NCBI GenBank assembly: GCA_028551475.1
Contig: CM052359.1
Span: 19,469,583 to 19,533,582, forward strand
Source: Casuarina equisetifolia
Taxonomy: Eukaryota; Streptophyta; Magnoliopsida; Fagales; Casuarinaceae
Length of the DNA: 64,000 nucleotides
Direction: 5' to 3'
Both the position numbers and the translations under genes were made by a program. The notes beneath the pieces were generated by a model, which had not been told where the DNA came from, ran no database searches, and saw nothing but the letters and a program-made list of their open reading frames with translations. Shown piece after piece: positions 1 to 12,949 of the stretch; positions within the stretch are counted from its first letter, which is position 1, and each line of letters begins with the position of its first letter.

Positions 1-1099
1 TTTTTTAGATTTAGTTAGTTAATCTATCATCTATCATTTGAATTTGTTAGATAAATTCTAGGAGTTATTCACCATTAATAATTAGTTAGTCTAGTGATCA
101 TTAATCTTTGTGAGACAATATTTTTCTTATCATTATATTATTTGTTTGACATATTCACTTCCATTTAAAATTCACCGAACAAGCACCCAGAATGATTTAA
201 TTCAATATTGAAGAAATTTCATGAAGATTAGAATTCGACTCGAGTTTGACCCATTTTTGGTTCGTAAAGCTCCAAATTAATCACTTAAGTTATGGACTAT
301 CATTTTGGAGTAAAATTTCAAATGGTCTTAAATACAAAACGCAGCTCTATCTCCTTCCTCTCTCAACAGCATGAAATGAAGTGAAAGGAGACAAAAATTA
401 AGGCTCCAATGGAAGAAGAGGTGATTTGCTTCAGAGTTACCAAAACAGCTCTTTGAAGTGAAATGTGAGTTGTTCTGAATCTACTTAAGTGCATCTTACT
501 CACTCTTGTTTGGTTAGTTCAAAAATTATAGAGAAAGAGCTATCTACAAAAACTCATGCTCTTTACTCAATCTTTTTCAAGCTCACAAAATTGGTTCAAC
601 ATTTTGGTGATTCTACTTTGAGCTTATTATTGTTTTCATACACTTGTTAGGAAATCAAATTACTCTTTGATTCATATCTTATTTAAACTAAATTTATACG
701 AGTGAACAATGCTAAGGGTCATGTGAATTTGAGGCTTTTCTCCATATCATTCTATATTAAGTCTCTAGAACTTGTTTAAAGCTTCTAAACTTGAATTCAT
801 ATCTTACATAAGCTGAATTTGATATTTGTACTTAATTGCTACTCATTGTTGAAATTATTGGGGAAAGAATTTCTAACTGGGTTTAAGAGAATGATTCTTT
901 CTTGTAATTGGGTTTAAGAGAGTGGTTCTCTCTTATAATCAATTTGTGAATTGATTGGAGAGTGACTATAGCAAGTTGTTGCTAGAGTAGGGTGGAGTAG
1001 GTGTCGAGGTTGCTTAGGGCCAAACCACCTTCCAAAAATCTATGTCTTTGTCTTGTGTGATAATCTTGGTTACTGCCTTAATTGCTTAACATAAGATAA
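1..1099. repeat. AT-rich spacer with Copia-LTR-like sequence, no gene
   Basis: No coding exon is recognisable. The part at about 840-1100 reads, on the + strand, like the end of a plant Copia LTR: two near-identical stretches containing GGGTTTAAGAGA (about 879 and 911), then GGAGAGTGACTATAGC, a GTAGGTGTCG motif and CCAAACCACC. The same general pattern recurs at 59.1-59.3 kb. No partner LTR or target duplication was found, so this is a remnant. The rest (1-840) shows nothing I can name. Confidence 0.35.
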
Positions 1100-2159
1100 A
1101 TAAAAAAGACTAAAAGATTTTTTATAAACCTAATTCACCTTCCCCCCCCCCATTTCTTGGGTTGTTAAAGGATCCAACAAATAATCCATTTTGCTAAAGT
1201 GGGATCTTCTAGATGAAAAATAACAAAGGCTTGTAGTATTTTTTTCATTAGGTTGAAATGTGTGATTAAAACATTTAAAATAGAAAGAGACAGTGTACCT
1301 ATGCTTGTTACAAGGTTGACACATTGACATTGGTCCTTGATTTGAAGTTGAAAGAAACTACTATTGTGGATTTTCTTTGCCTCTACTAAGTGGCAAAAGG
1401 ATTATGGTCCTTTTTTTTTTGGCTAGCAAGAGAAAAGTTATAGGCTTGGAGTTAAAACTAGGATTTCTTCCACCATGTCCATTTCTTCCACCCCTACCAT
1501 GTCTATGAGAAAGTAAAGCCATAGTTTCATTAAGAGTAGGAGAGAGACAACTTATTCTTACCTCAAATGCTTCCAGTTGTGAGACAACATTAGTGTGACA
1601 AGGAATAGGCAAGTAATACATGGATGTTTTAAAGGATTCATACTCAATGCCAAATCCTTCAAGTAGTTAAATTGTCTTTATGTTGTCGTTCAATGGTTTG
1701 CCAATGAAGCTCAGTTTGTTAAGTAGTACCCTAAACTCATTTAGATATTGTGATATAGGCTTGTTTGCCTTTCAAAGGTGATAAAGCTAAGACATTAACT
1801 TAAATTCTCTAGCTTCAAACTTCCAAGAAAATTTGTTAGCAAGTTCATGCCATACTTTTTCAGAAATTTGCAACTCAAAAATAATAAGGATGAATTTCCA
1901 ATGTTCCAATAATCCAAGATTTGACTTATCCATCACTTTGGAGCCAATTGTCATACTTATGTTTTCACATTTATCCGTATCAACTTCTATTTTTTTGGTT
2001 GGGGGCTTAACATCTCTAATGATGAGCATAAGCAACTTTTGGGTTTGAAGGAGTGATTTCATTTCGGTATGGTAGGTAGTTTGTTTTCCTAATCTAAATG
2101 GTTACAAAATTAGAAATATTAGTAGTAGTTGGAAAATGAAAAGTAGGTTGATAAGCCAT
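1100..2159 (-). pseudogene. Decayed Ty1/Copia gag (element A)
   Basis: Read on the minus strand from an ATG at 2159, the translation begins MAYQPTFHFPTTTNISNFVT, the usual opening of plant Copia Gag (UBN2 type). It continues through fragments such as KPISQYLNEFRVLLNKLS and VVSQLEAFEVRISCLSPT (about 1560-1770), a Gly/Arg-rich stretch GRGGRNGHGGRN (about 1480-1515), and a damaged zinc knuckle starting CQPCNKHR near 1320 that has lost its last cysteine. Stop codons and frame changes interrupt it, so it is not functional. A primer-binding site lies just upstream (2243-2255). No matching pol follows at lower coordinates; the pol at 3.4-5.8 kb belongs to a different insertion. Confidence 0.75.
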
Positions 2160-2242
2160 TAAAGTGCAAAAGAGTAGTTCAAGGCTTAGTGGTGAGCTTT
2201 AGAGAAGATATGAATAGTAGAAAAAGTCAAATGCATGCGATT

Positions 2243-2255
2243 GGATGTGATACCA
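2243..2255 (-). other. Retrotransposon primer-binding site (element A)
   Basis: The minus strand reads TGGTATCACATCC, close to the initiator-Met-tRNA primer-binding site of plant Copia elements (TGGTATCAGAGC). It lies about 85 bases before the gag start at 2159, the expected distance and order. Confidence 0.55.
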
Positions 2256-3107
2256 TAAAGAACCAAAGGAATTGTATAACTAAGTATGTGTATTACTCTT
2301 AATAGCCTTTACATGAATGAATGAGACCATTATATATACACAACAAAATAGTTGAAATAAATGAGAAAAAATAATGTAATAGTTGTGATGTTAAGATTTC
2401 TATGACATTTCAACTCTCCATGCATAACATTTACCCTATCTTCTTCCCTAAATTATTTTGGGTAATTGTTGCAACATGCTTTGACTTAAAAGTCAATCTC
2501 TCTTTCTTCATTTATTATTGTAGTGCAATCTATTCTGTCTTGAAAAGCCTTCGAGTGATGAAGGACTTTATTACAATCTTGTGTGTCCTGAGAATCATGC
2601 TTTGATTTTTCTTTACTTACCATGACATCCAACTTGTGTTTGTTATTAACAAGTACTCACTAGAAAAGCTAAATTATCTATACATTCATTAGTCTTTACT
2701 TACCTTTTATGTCAAGGCACATCATTGAAGTTTTTTTGTATCTTATATTGTGAATCCATTTACTTCATAATGAAGATTTTGAGAGGTTTAGCATACATCC
2801 TAAAAAGATTTCATTCCAAATTTTGAGGTTTTATAATCTTAATTCCCCATTTTTCTTTAGTAAGGCTTAAAAGGTATGTCATCAAAAGAACCTCATGTTT
2901 TTTACACTCTAGTCTTTCATTAACAAAGCAAACACACAAGCCATAAATGCATAAAATTAAGGATTCATGTAAATCAATTTCCACTCAAGTGTTCGTGATA
3001 ATGGTTGATAATTTCTATTGTCTTGCCATTCTACCACAACTCAAAGAGTCTTTGATTGAGATTATAACACTATGTGACTGTGGTTTTCTAGTACCTTAAG
3101 CACAAAA
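2256..3107 (-). repeat. Probable LTR region of element A
   Basis: This follows directly upstream (minus sense) of the element-A primer-binding site, so its 3' part should be the 5' LTR. It contains a TATATATA box near 2333. The outer LTR edge is uncertain; a TG start near 3070 is possible. No second copy is present in the window, so LTR identity rests on position only. Confidence 0.35.
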
Positions 3108-3112
3108 TATCC

Positions 3113-3385
3113 TATAAGCAAACAGGAAAAAAAAATTAATTTAAAGAAACTAATGATAGTTTCTTTGCTTGAACAAAGAGTGCAACATAAAAATGGATGA
3201 ACACCTATGGGCTCTATGTTTTTCATTAGAATGGATCATGAACTCCATAAAGTCTTTTTACACTTGCTAAAAAATCAATACATATGTAAAGAAAAGAACA
3301 AATAAGACTATGCAAATGAACACAAATAGGCCCATATCTGAAAAGCTAGGCCTAGCTAGGTGAAGCATTAATACAAAATCCAAGA
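3113..3385 (-). repeat. 3' LTR of Copia element B
   Basis: About 273 bp, clearly similar to 13209-13542. Shared stretches on the + strand include ATGGGCTCTAT, TTAGAATGGATCATGAA, AGACTATGCAAATGAACACA and AGGCCCATAT. The copy is shorter than its partner because of deletions in its A-rich part. The inner edge meets a purine-rich tract (minus sense) right after the RNase H remnant. Confidence 0.8.
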
Positions 3386-3389
3386 CTCC

Positions 3390-5757
3390 CCTTTAAGCTC
3401 AAGATTTTTAAAGATCTAGAACCCCAAGCTTGCTCATAAGATATTGAATGCCCATCACAAAATGCTTTCATTAACAAGCCTGCAAGCTATTTGGAATGGA
3501 TATGTCATGTTTGCAAATTAAGTCCTCCTGACCTTTTACATATGAAGTGACAATTAATCTTAATGTATTTCGACCATTGATGGATAAAGTTGGTTGCACT
3601 GTATCCTATAACTTCATTATCACAATATAGTGACATAGCTAATGGAATAATTATCTAAAAATCTCTAAATACACCAATGTTCTAGACTATCTCATCGGCA
3701 GTGAATGCCATAGCCTTGTATTCTACATCAACAAAAGATTTAGACACAATAGATTGCTTCTTTGCCATCTAACTAATCAATGACTTTCTCAACTATAGGC
3801 AATAACCTAAGGTTGATCACCTTGACATAGGGCATGAATCATAAATGGCATCACAATGTGCTATGAACTTAAGCTTGGTAAAAGATGAAAAGAAAAGAAC
3901 AAGTCCAAGACAACCCCTGACATATTACAATACTTGCAAGATTGCCTCCATGTGGGATTATTTTGGGATGTGAAATGAATTAACTATGTAACTAAACCAT
4001 GCAAGTGATGTTTGGCCTTGTATGTGTCAAGTAAAATAATTTCCCTATTAATCTTTGAAAAGGTTCATAATTAACAAATGGAGAATTATATCATTTACTC
4101 TTGATATACTTGTCAAACTCCACAATGAACTTAACATTCTTCTCAATAGGATGGTAACTAGCTTTGCCCTAAAAAAAAAATTAGCCTCTGATATAAGCTC
4201 CAAGGCATATTTATGCTAATTTAGGTAGATCTCATCTAGTAAGCATGCAATCTCAATTCAAAAAAAGTACTCAATCTATCCTAAGTCTTTCATAAGAAAT
4301 AATGAGTAAATGTGTCTCTTCACGTAAGAAATGGTGATATAATGATTTCCTATAAGCAAGATGTCATCAACATACAAGAGTATTATCTCGATGTTAAGTG
4401 AACAATGCATAATCATGCTTGGATAAGAAAAAACAATGAATAACAATGCTTTTGTAAACTTTGTGTATAATTGATGTGATGTTAGTTTCAATCCATAGAA
4501 TGATTTACATAGATGATAAACCATACCTTCTTTCTAAAGTTGAAGGTTGGGTGGAGGAACCATGTAGACTTCCTCTAATAAATCACCCTACAAAAATGTG
4601 TTTTTGAACATCTGATTAAAATAATGGCTAGTTACATACTATAAAAATTGCTATCACAATGTAAATCACAGTCATCTTGGCCTTCACACTAACTAAAACC
4701 TTTGGCCACCAACTAAAATTAAACTTATTTACTTTCTCATCCACTAAATATTTGACATTATAAACTCACTTACATTCAACAGGACATCATCTAGGTGGCA
4801 AGGGCATAAGATCCCATGTGTGATTAGCTCATAAGCCAAAAGCTCATAGTCTATGGCCTTAATCCATTAACTATCTATAATAAGAGCAAATTTTTCAAAA
4901 ATGGTAGATATTATGGTTATTAAAGGCTTATAATGAGGATTAATTTGCTCTAATGACACATGGGCAAAAATGGGGTAGAGGGAAGTTAAGACTGTAGGTA
5001 GTAAGGTAGAGTGAATGTAACCAACTAACAATACAGAAGGTTGCTAGGTTAGTCTAAGCAATGAAGCTAAATAAGCTAGGTCTCATATCGTAGAAATGGT
5101 TGTATGGGCTCAAGTTTAGGCTATATGGGTGATTGCATAGGCATAATTTTAAGATGCGTAATTGTAGGTTTAGGTGCAACTTGTGGTGAGGTAAGCTTAG
5201 GCAAATTGCTAGCTCTTATATTAAGCAAAATTAGTAAATCAACAATCAAATTGGCTAGTGAGAATATATCAAAATAAGTATTTGGAGTAGAAGATAGAGA
5301 GAAAGGAAACTCATACTCATAACAGATTATATCCCAACTCATAAAAAATTTTTGAATAGCAAGATCAAGAACTTGGTAAACTTTTTGTAAAGGAGGATAA
5401 CTCATAAAAATGAAAGGTGTTGCATGATAAGCAACCTTGTCCCTATGACCTAGAATAGTGGCATAGCACTAACATTTAAAAACTCAAAGGTGGTCAATAG
5501 ATGGTAGTTGATCATCAAGTATCTTATAAGGAGTCCTTTGTCCAAAAGGATTAGTAGGTAAATGATTAATAAAATTACGTCACAATAAGGATACACTCTC
5601 CTTAGAAATGAAAAAGAATATGAACCTAAAACATAAAAGATTGTGTGACATCTAAAAGTTGTAAGTACTATTGGTGACCTAAGACAGGATGAATTAAGTT
5701 TTAACCTATTTAAGTCCATTTTTATATTTCCTTAAAAGTAACCATGTAGAATTGTTA
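3390..5757 (-). pseudogene. Decayed Copia pol: integrase C-part, reverse transcriptase, RNase H
   Basis: Minus-strand translation, with stops and frameshifts, gives in order: an integrase core end (LIHPV..., GECILIV, about 5700-5560); the post-integrase segment GHRDKVAYHATPFIFMSYPP then QKVYQVLDL and DIICYEYEFPF (about 5460-5270); reverse transcriptase pieces CKWVYNVKY (about 4770), GDLLEEVYMVPPPNLQ (about 4590-4540), MVYHLCKSFYGLK (4524-4486), LLYVDDILLIGN (about 4390-4355, the YVDD catalytic motif intact) and MKDLG; then RNase-H-side sequence RLIGKLFYLTHTRPNITCMV near 4000. This is the standard Ty1/Copia order. Protease and the integrase N-part are missing because the frame is cut near 5757 by later insertions. 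Confidence 0.85.
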
Positions 5758-8035
5758 ACTTTATATATATTTATCTTAATCAATCATACAAGAAACTAAT
5801 AAAGATAAAAAGATAGGAAGAGAGACATGCACACATAAATTTGTTTTAAGGACGATTTGACAACACATCTACCTCCACCCCTCTATCAATCAAATCGAAT
5901 TGAGAGAATTCTTATAATGATTATAGGCACTACAACATGTGTATGCCACCCAAGCATAAATTCTTATACCTAGGAATTTTCCTAATCGTGGCAACTACAC
6001 ATTGTGTGATCACAAGCATATAGGTCTTTGCAACATCAACATATATGTGTGTCACCATGCCCCAAATCAACTACAAAGGATTGATAAAGATTCAAGTTTC
6101 ACATTCATCCTCTTATAAGTGCTAATATATAGATTATCTCAATTAGCCACAGAAGAAACCAATAAAAGTAAAGAGATAGGGGGAGAAATATGCACACACA
6201 TATTTGTTTTAAAGATGCTTTTGTTAGGTTTTATGGCTATCCAAGAAGGGGGGTTAAATTGGATATTTAGATTTTATCTTGTAATAAATCCCTTTTTTAG
6301 ATAATCATGCAATGTTGTTAATTAACACAGCAGTATCAGAGCATATAAATAAGAATAAAGAAAATACAAATCAAAATAAAGAAGTAGGTGATTCGGCACT
6401 TTTCACCTACTTCCACCCTCTTCTCCTTCAACTTAAACCAAGTTGAAGTCTACTTTACTTCAAACTAGGAGAACCCCTTTCCTACACCTCACAACTCCTT
6501 AAAAAAGAGTTATTCAAATTCTTGGTTACAGAGTTAGGTTTATAAAAACCTGAGTGCATTAAGCTAATCCTCATATATGTAATATGGGTGAGGAATTAAG
6601 CCTATCAGGGAGCTAATTAAATGTATGAAGAATTAATTCAAACTTTAATCACAAAATCCCTAATTTTCACAAATCTAGGGTTTCAAATTTACAAGGATCT
6701 TTCTGTGCAAATAATGTTTTAGATAATCTAGCACATTCAAAGATCAATCTATCAGTTGATATTCATAAGATAATGAATTTAGGAAATATCACCGAAGATT
6801 CTCTCTTTCTTCAAGAATTGAAGAACACAGCTGTGAGAACAAATGATTCAAAGCTTTAATCTCTTTTAATCAAATCAGTAATATATCAATCAACAAGCTT
6901 AAACATTCACCCAAAGCTCCCTTTTATAGCAGATTTTCAAACCTTGAACAATTTAGGGTTTCGGTTCAAACCTGTTTGAATTTCTTTCGTTGAGATTTAA
7001 TAGACACGACATCACACAGCTGCAGGGATGACGATTTTTGCAGTAGATACCCGTTTTGACAATCCATTGCTTCATTCTTCTTCCCGTTGGAAAGTCAGTA
7101 GTCAAGAAAGGAGGAAGAGAATGGGTTCAATTAGGTGTGTGGCTAGGGCTTCAAGCTGGTCAACATAAGAGCTTAACCTCTTATCAACATGAAACGACAG
7201 TGTTTCATTTAAGTGATATGCAATTAGGTTTCAGCTTCACAAGTCGTTCAAGCACTTGGGCTGAGCTTTGCAGGCTTCAGCTTCGTGGGCCATCCAGGTG
7301 CTCGGGCTGAGATCTGTGGGCTTCAACTTCACGGGCCATCCAGGCACTCGGGCTGAGTTCTGCAGGCTTCAGCTTCACAGGTTGTCCAATATATATATAT
7401 ATATGGTCAGTCCAATAATGATATGTATTATATCATTCTTAACTTGAATAAATAGCATGCCTTTATCCTTCAAACGTACCTATAAGCACACCATTTCCAA
7501 GTATCACATTTTCTTAATTTAAACATTAATATGAATTATTTTACTAATTAAATCACAAATAAAATAATTCATTTTAACTTCATATGTAATGTTTAATAAT
7601 GAAATGTAGGAAACTAGCTACTTTATAATATCATTAATTGATATTATAATTTGCACACCTTTTACTTCCTTTGATATTTAATATATGCACACAAATTCAT
7701 ATATTCATACATAATATATAATAAAATTTTCTCAACAAAACATATAAACACATGATTTTCAACAGCTTTGATAGCACATCAATCTCCACCTCTCTCTTAG
7801 TTAATCCCAATTGAGAGGATTCATATAATGCTTGTAGGCATTACAACAGGTACATGCCACCTAAGTACAAGTTCTTACACAAGAATTTTCCCAATCAGAA
7901 CAACTACATGTCTTGTGATCACAAGCAAATTAGTCTCTATGATTTCAATATACACATGTGTCACCATACCTCCAAATCAACTATAAGGGATTAATAAAGG
8001 TTTAAGTTTCATGTTAAATTCTTTATTAGTGCTAC
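5757..8035. repeat. Two tandem copies of a 363-bp unit, second copy split by an insertion
   Basis: Copy 1 spans about 5757-6118. Copy 2 starts about 6119, is interrupted at 6221 and resumes at 7770, ending about 8035. Matching landmarks are AGAAACTAATAAAG/AGAAACCAATAAAAG (5791 and 6154, period 363), ATGCACACA, TTGAGAG, TGTGATCACAAGCA and CAAATCAACTA. Copy 2 without the insertion is about 370 bp. The unit lies inside Copia element B between gag and pol and has no coding similarity I recognise; it may be a tandem LTR or TRIM-type repeat. Confidence 0.7.
6222..7764 (+). mobile_element. 1.54-kb insertion with TG...CA ends and 5-bp target duplication
   Basis: The sequence interrupts the second 363-bp unit. 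It starts TGTTAGG and ends TTCAACA, and is flanked by GCTTT on both sides (6217-6221 and 7765-7769), which restores the unit when removed. About 105 bases inside, GTATCAGAGCA (about 6334-6344) resembles an LTR-retrotransposon primer-binding site, so the first ~104 bp could be a short LTR. I could not find a matching 3' LTR and no retroviral-type domain is visible. The stretch at about 7220-7390 has three to four imperfect repeats of a roughly 60-base unit containing GGGCTGAG and GGCTTCAG. A non-autonomous LTR element is the best guess. Confidence 0.6.
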
Positions 8036-11000
8036 TATAAATGATATGAAATTTAATATCTCTAAGACAAAGCAACATGAATGATATAAATTTGACTTCA
8101 AGTACTACTCCTTTTGTGACTATTTGGATAACAAGTTGTGACGATAAACCTAAGGACATTTTGTTGCATAACAATCAACTTTATTAAGTAAATTTGGATA
8201 AATGATATAAAATGGGTACATAAACATACAAGTTATTGCTATTAGTGCAAATCACCTCAAAAAGTACATACATAGATTAATAAGAATGAAAGTTAAGTAT
8301 ATAATTTGAGTAATTATAATAAATATGTTCTCAAATATGTGAACTTTGAATAATATTAAATCAATAACAAGTTCTCACAACTTCCTCTATCAATAAGATA
8401 TCAATATAAACACACTAAAGAATGTTTAATAAGGTGTAAAAAGATATAGTTTAAGTTTAGCACCACAATCAAGCATATAAGTATCAAGTTTATCCAAGAA
8501 ATTGTGAGCTTTAAGATTTCATATAATGTATTAATTTCTCCAATCAAAATTCACCAATTTGAAGTAAACATTTAAGTGTAAAGATATGCTTGATGAACCA
8601 TAAAGATTAATCAAAGATTTTGCTACAAATCACAAATAAATTTTTAGAGTAAACAATGCCATATACAACAATTGAAAATCTCATACTAAAAGCCCAATCA
8701 CTATCTGTAGTAAAAAATAGGTCAAAAGGAACATATCAAACCATGTTTGAACAAGGATTAAAATGAGTTATGATTCATGGAAAATAGTTAAGTATAAGAT
8801 GCTCAAGTAGGCTCTTTTCTGTTTAGACTTCAAGCTTTCACTGTGCAAAAATTATTCTAACATTTTTTTGTACGAAAATAGGTCAACAAGCTGAAAGTTA
8901 ACATTAGAATGAAAACCACAACGTTGACAAAGTTACCTCTGATCTTCCCATAGCAATTTATTAAAAAATTGAGATAGTTGTGTGAGGTTGTTATGAAAGA
9001 GAAGAGAGAAAGAGTTTGGTCATGCATGAAGAGAAAAGTGAGAGAGAGAAAAGCGTCATGTGTGTGAAGAATACAAAGGCATAGTGAAATACACCATTTC
9101 AGTCAAGGATTCCACTTAGGCTCAACAAGATTTTGGCTGAGTGAATCACCAACTTGCAAACCTTAATCTCAAGTCCAACCACAACTCATAAGCTTCTCAA
9201 CAAGCATCATTTAGCCCATAAAGAAAAATATTCGAACAACAACATGAGCTAACTTCTTATGAGAATGGAGAAATAAAATAACTTATTCTCTAATGTAAAT
9301 ATAAAGTTATTCCTGAATTGCACAAAGTTATTTTATATGTAAAAATAATTTTGCAAATAATTTTCTTTTTTGCAATCATTAAAATCATATATCAAATTGA
9401 ATATTCCTTATATTCTTGACAAAAGATGTTAGTGTTTATGTTTCACAATCCCATTTTGTTGGGGTATGGATATATATAAACTCTCATAAAGGATCCCATA
9501 TCAGGCAAATGATGATGTGCACTTAGTAGAAAATAGCTTAGTGTCATTGTTGAAGCAAAGATCCTTAACCAACTTACTAGATAATGAAAAATTGTATAAT
9601 GATGAAAACTTGACTTTTAAAACATTGTAGACTAGTTCATAGTTTGTGGTATGATGTGGACCCCATATATTCATGAGTATTAGGCCAAAAATAGATAAAT
9701 AAAAATGTCACTTTTAAGGAAAAGAAAAATGTGTGTACTTCGCCAAAAAACAAACAAGACAAGTAAAACTAGAAAGAGTGTTGATACATTTACCATGATT
9801 GAAAAGTTATTTTTGAAAAGGATGTCCAAAGTAATGATGCCACAAAACATACATATGTTTTTGTACTATTACAAATGTTTGCAATAACATTACATAAAAG
9901 ATTTTTTATAAGAACCAAAATGCACTAAAGACTTAACAAAATTAGCTTAGATGACATATGTACGAAGTATCAACCTTGAACCTCTTTACCCAATCTAATC
10001 ACTTCCCCGGTTATATGATTTTAGAACATCCAAATTCATAAAAGAACACAACCACACAATTATTATTATAGCAAATTCTTGAAATAGAAATAAGATTAAA
10101 ATAAAATCTTGGAACATAAAGTACATGCTTAGGATAAAGTTTAGTAGGCAATCTAGAGGATCCAACACAAGAAATCAATTAGGCATCTAAACATGCAATT
10201 CAAGTGAAGCATAAGGAAAAGAACGTGCAAGTAAAATAAATCACAAACAACATGGTTACTCACCTTTAAATCAATAATCCAATCATTTGGATATGTGTTT
10301 GATGAATTCTAAATACAAGTATACATGTTAAATAAGTAAAATAATGATGAGAAGTGTATCATCTCACAGAGATTGATAAGTACTAACTAATTAAATGCTA
10401 ATAACAAATCACCCTTAAAGTTTATCTAACAAATCAAAATGATTGAGAATCAACTAGTGATATTTTTGAAAGAAAAATTTCATAATTAAAAGTAATTGAA
10501 TATAAATAAGTAAAATTAATACAAAAAATATGTTAGAGCAACTAATTCATCATAACCACTAGATATGAATTTCAATAGTTTATGTCTGCAATAATGATAG
10601 TATTTATATAATGATAGAATTTTCTAATTTATTTACTATCATATCTTTAAGTATAGAAAACTTTGTTTATTAATCCACCACATGTTTATGAATTGAAATA
10701 CACACATGTACATTAGAATCTATAAATATTCCTAGTTTATAATGAATCTTTCCATCATTCTATCACTAAAAGCCATATAAACAACATAGTATATCTTTCC
10801 ACATTAATTTATGGTTATATATTATAAGAACCAACTACATATTATCACTTCTCAATCTCAAATATACACATTAGATCATATAAGTAATGGTCAATTACTT
10901 AAAAAACATTAAACACAATAACATATAGTTCACATGAATATAACCCTTTATAAAACATAGCAAATTATGAAATTCACATCATTATAATTAGTTTATATTG

Positions 11001-11700
11001 TAGTTCTAACAAAAGAAAATTAAAACATGATGTAATAGCAAATAAGAACAAGAACAATAATAGAAATTTAACAAAGCATCTTAAGTTAAAAAAAATGAAA
11101 AATATGTCATTACATTGTCTTCTCTTGAATAAATCTTTGTCAACTCCCACAAATCATGACAAGATCAATAATCGTCTAAAGCAAATAAATATGACACGTG
11201 CCACCACACGCCATTGCCATGTGCCAACTAGGTTTTACGCAAGTCAGGTCAGATCTATGTTCTGCTCAGTTCTCTCTCTTGTAAAAGAACAATGATTATA
11301 AGATTTGGTTTTAGCCCACTGGCAAAAAGGACAAATCAACAGGAAGTTCTTCTTTCCGCTTTAATTACACCACACTGTCGCAAATCTCTCTTTCTCCTGT
11401 ACAACTCCCTTTTCTTTGTCATACGTTATTGTGTGCCTGTATTTCTCTCCCTCTTTCTTGTGGCAGTCCCTCTTTTGTGCACCACGGCTTTTCCTTTTCT
11501 TTCTATCTTTTATGCCCCTCGGTTTTTCTGTTTTTTTTTTATGTCCCTTTTTGTTTTCCTTTTCTTCCTCACTTGTATTTTTTTTTCCTTCTCTTACATT
11601 ACAATATTGTACAAAAGTTGTCACTTAACCAATTAGTTTAGTGATGAACAGAAATTTCAACCATAGGATTTGAGATTCAACACCTTACACGCGTGAGCTT
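8036..11700. other. AT-rich nested insertion material, no gene recognised
   Basis: This lies within Copia element B between its gag and pol remnants and so was inserted later. It is strongly AT-rich with only short ORFs. A stretch at about 10320-10380 (ATAATGATGAGAAGTG, CACAGAGATTG) resembles the untranslated leader of some plant LTR retrotransposons. At 11340-11640 there is a pyrimidine-rich tract of TTTCTCT/CCTTTTC type with open frames that look like low-complexity artefacts. Neither the insertion's end nor its target duplication near 11.7 kb could be defined. Confidence 0.5.
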
Positions 11701-11759
11701 GGTGCATGCATTGTAATATTAAAAAGAAAAAATTAAAAAATATTGCACAAAGTAAAATG

Positions 11760-12949
11760 CTTGAATTCATACTTGCAAAGTTGGCAATTGATTCATTATG
11801 GCTCATTCCATTGAATAATGACATCATTTTTTAGAATTGCTCCAATTGACTTGCTAATGAAGTGCCCCTTGAGGAGGTTGATTTAATTGGACATAAGGCT
11901 ATACAATCAAGTAGGAACAATGAGACAACAAAATCAGGTTAGGACTAGCTTCAAAGTTTGATTGGCCATTGATTCTAAGCATTTCTTCTGATATCTTCAT
12001 TTTAAAGTCCAATTGGGTGGATGAGTAATGAGTTGGTATCATTCTCCTTGATATGACTAGACTTGTGGCAATAAGCACAAACTCGACTTCGACCAATGCC
12101 TATGGGAGCTCTACTCATCTAACTTCCAGAAGGAACACCAATAAAGATGATGGAAGATTATGGGTAAACCAAAGGACTTAAGCTATGAATGGCCAAAGCC
12201 ATGCTGTCTAAAATTTTCAAGTCAATTTTAGAACTGATTTTCTGTCCCTCATCTTTTTTTGTAAGGCCAAATGCTACATCTAGATTTGGCATTGTCTTCT
12301 TGGCCAAGATGTTGGTTTTGAGCATTTGAAAGGTATCAGATAAACTAGTCAAATACTTCATCAATCTTCCTCTCCCAATCCTCTTTACAACTCTGCAATT
12401 CACCTCACATCAGCATCTACCACAAGTGCATCTAATTGGAGGCTCAAAGATTAGTTAGTTTAGTGTAGTACTTGGTGGCTCAAACTTGTATTTGATTCAA
12501 GGCATAAATTTCTTTCCTCAACTTGTAAGAATTAGTGTTAGACAATTTCCTAGACCTTAGGTAGAAGGCCTCCCATATTTTTGCAACGTTTGACGTCTAA
12601 GAAATGTAGCCAACGAGGCTTTCATGGACTGACTTCTCAAGTCATCCTACTATTGTAGAAGGACAATTCATCCCAAATCTAGGCTCATAGTTTGGTTTCC
12701 GGGGAAGGGTACCATCAAGAAACCCAAGCTTTTTCCTTGTTTTAAGTCCATTTCGAAATTGCCTACTCCACAAATCATAATTTGTATCATTAACAAGTAA
12801 TGTGGTGACAATGGATTGCATCTGTCAGGGTTAAGGTGCTTTTTCATGTGATGAACCCGAAGAGGAAGAAGGGTTGATCTGTAAATTGTGTCATCTGTGC
12901 CTGTCCCATGATCATCCACGTTCAGTCGAAGCAAAAACATTTTCATCAG
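11760..12949 (-). pseudogene. Decayed Copia gag of element B
   Basis: Minus-strand reading from ATG at about 12949 (MADENVFAST) gives TLLVNDTNYDLWSRQFRNGL, KLGFLDGTLP and WEAFYLRSRKLSNTNSYKL, then LRKEIYAL and YYTKLTNL. This is the Retrotran_gag_3/Gag pattern of Copia elements. It continues with LMKYLTSLSDTFQMLKTNIL (about 12380-12310) and a zinc-knuckle remnant CAYCHKSSHIKEND near 12085-12045, where the last cysteine is replaced. Frameshifts near 12.7 and 12.4 kb and several stops make it dead. It sits about 250 bases after the primer-binding site, the correct place for gag of this element. Confidence 0.8.

Noticed and set aside
1100-5757. Treating the gag at 1.1-2.2 kb and the pol at 3.4-5.8 kb as one element
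   Set aside because: On the minus strand gag would lie downstream of pol, and the LTR at 3113-3385 with its target duplication separates them.
11292-11641. Overlapping + strand open frames up to 114 codons rich in Phe/Leu/Ser
   Set aside because: Product of a pyrimidine-rich low-complexity tract; three frames are open at once, which is typical of such tracts.
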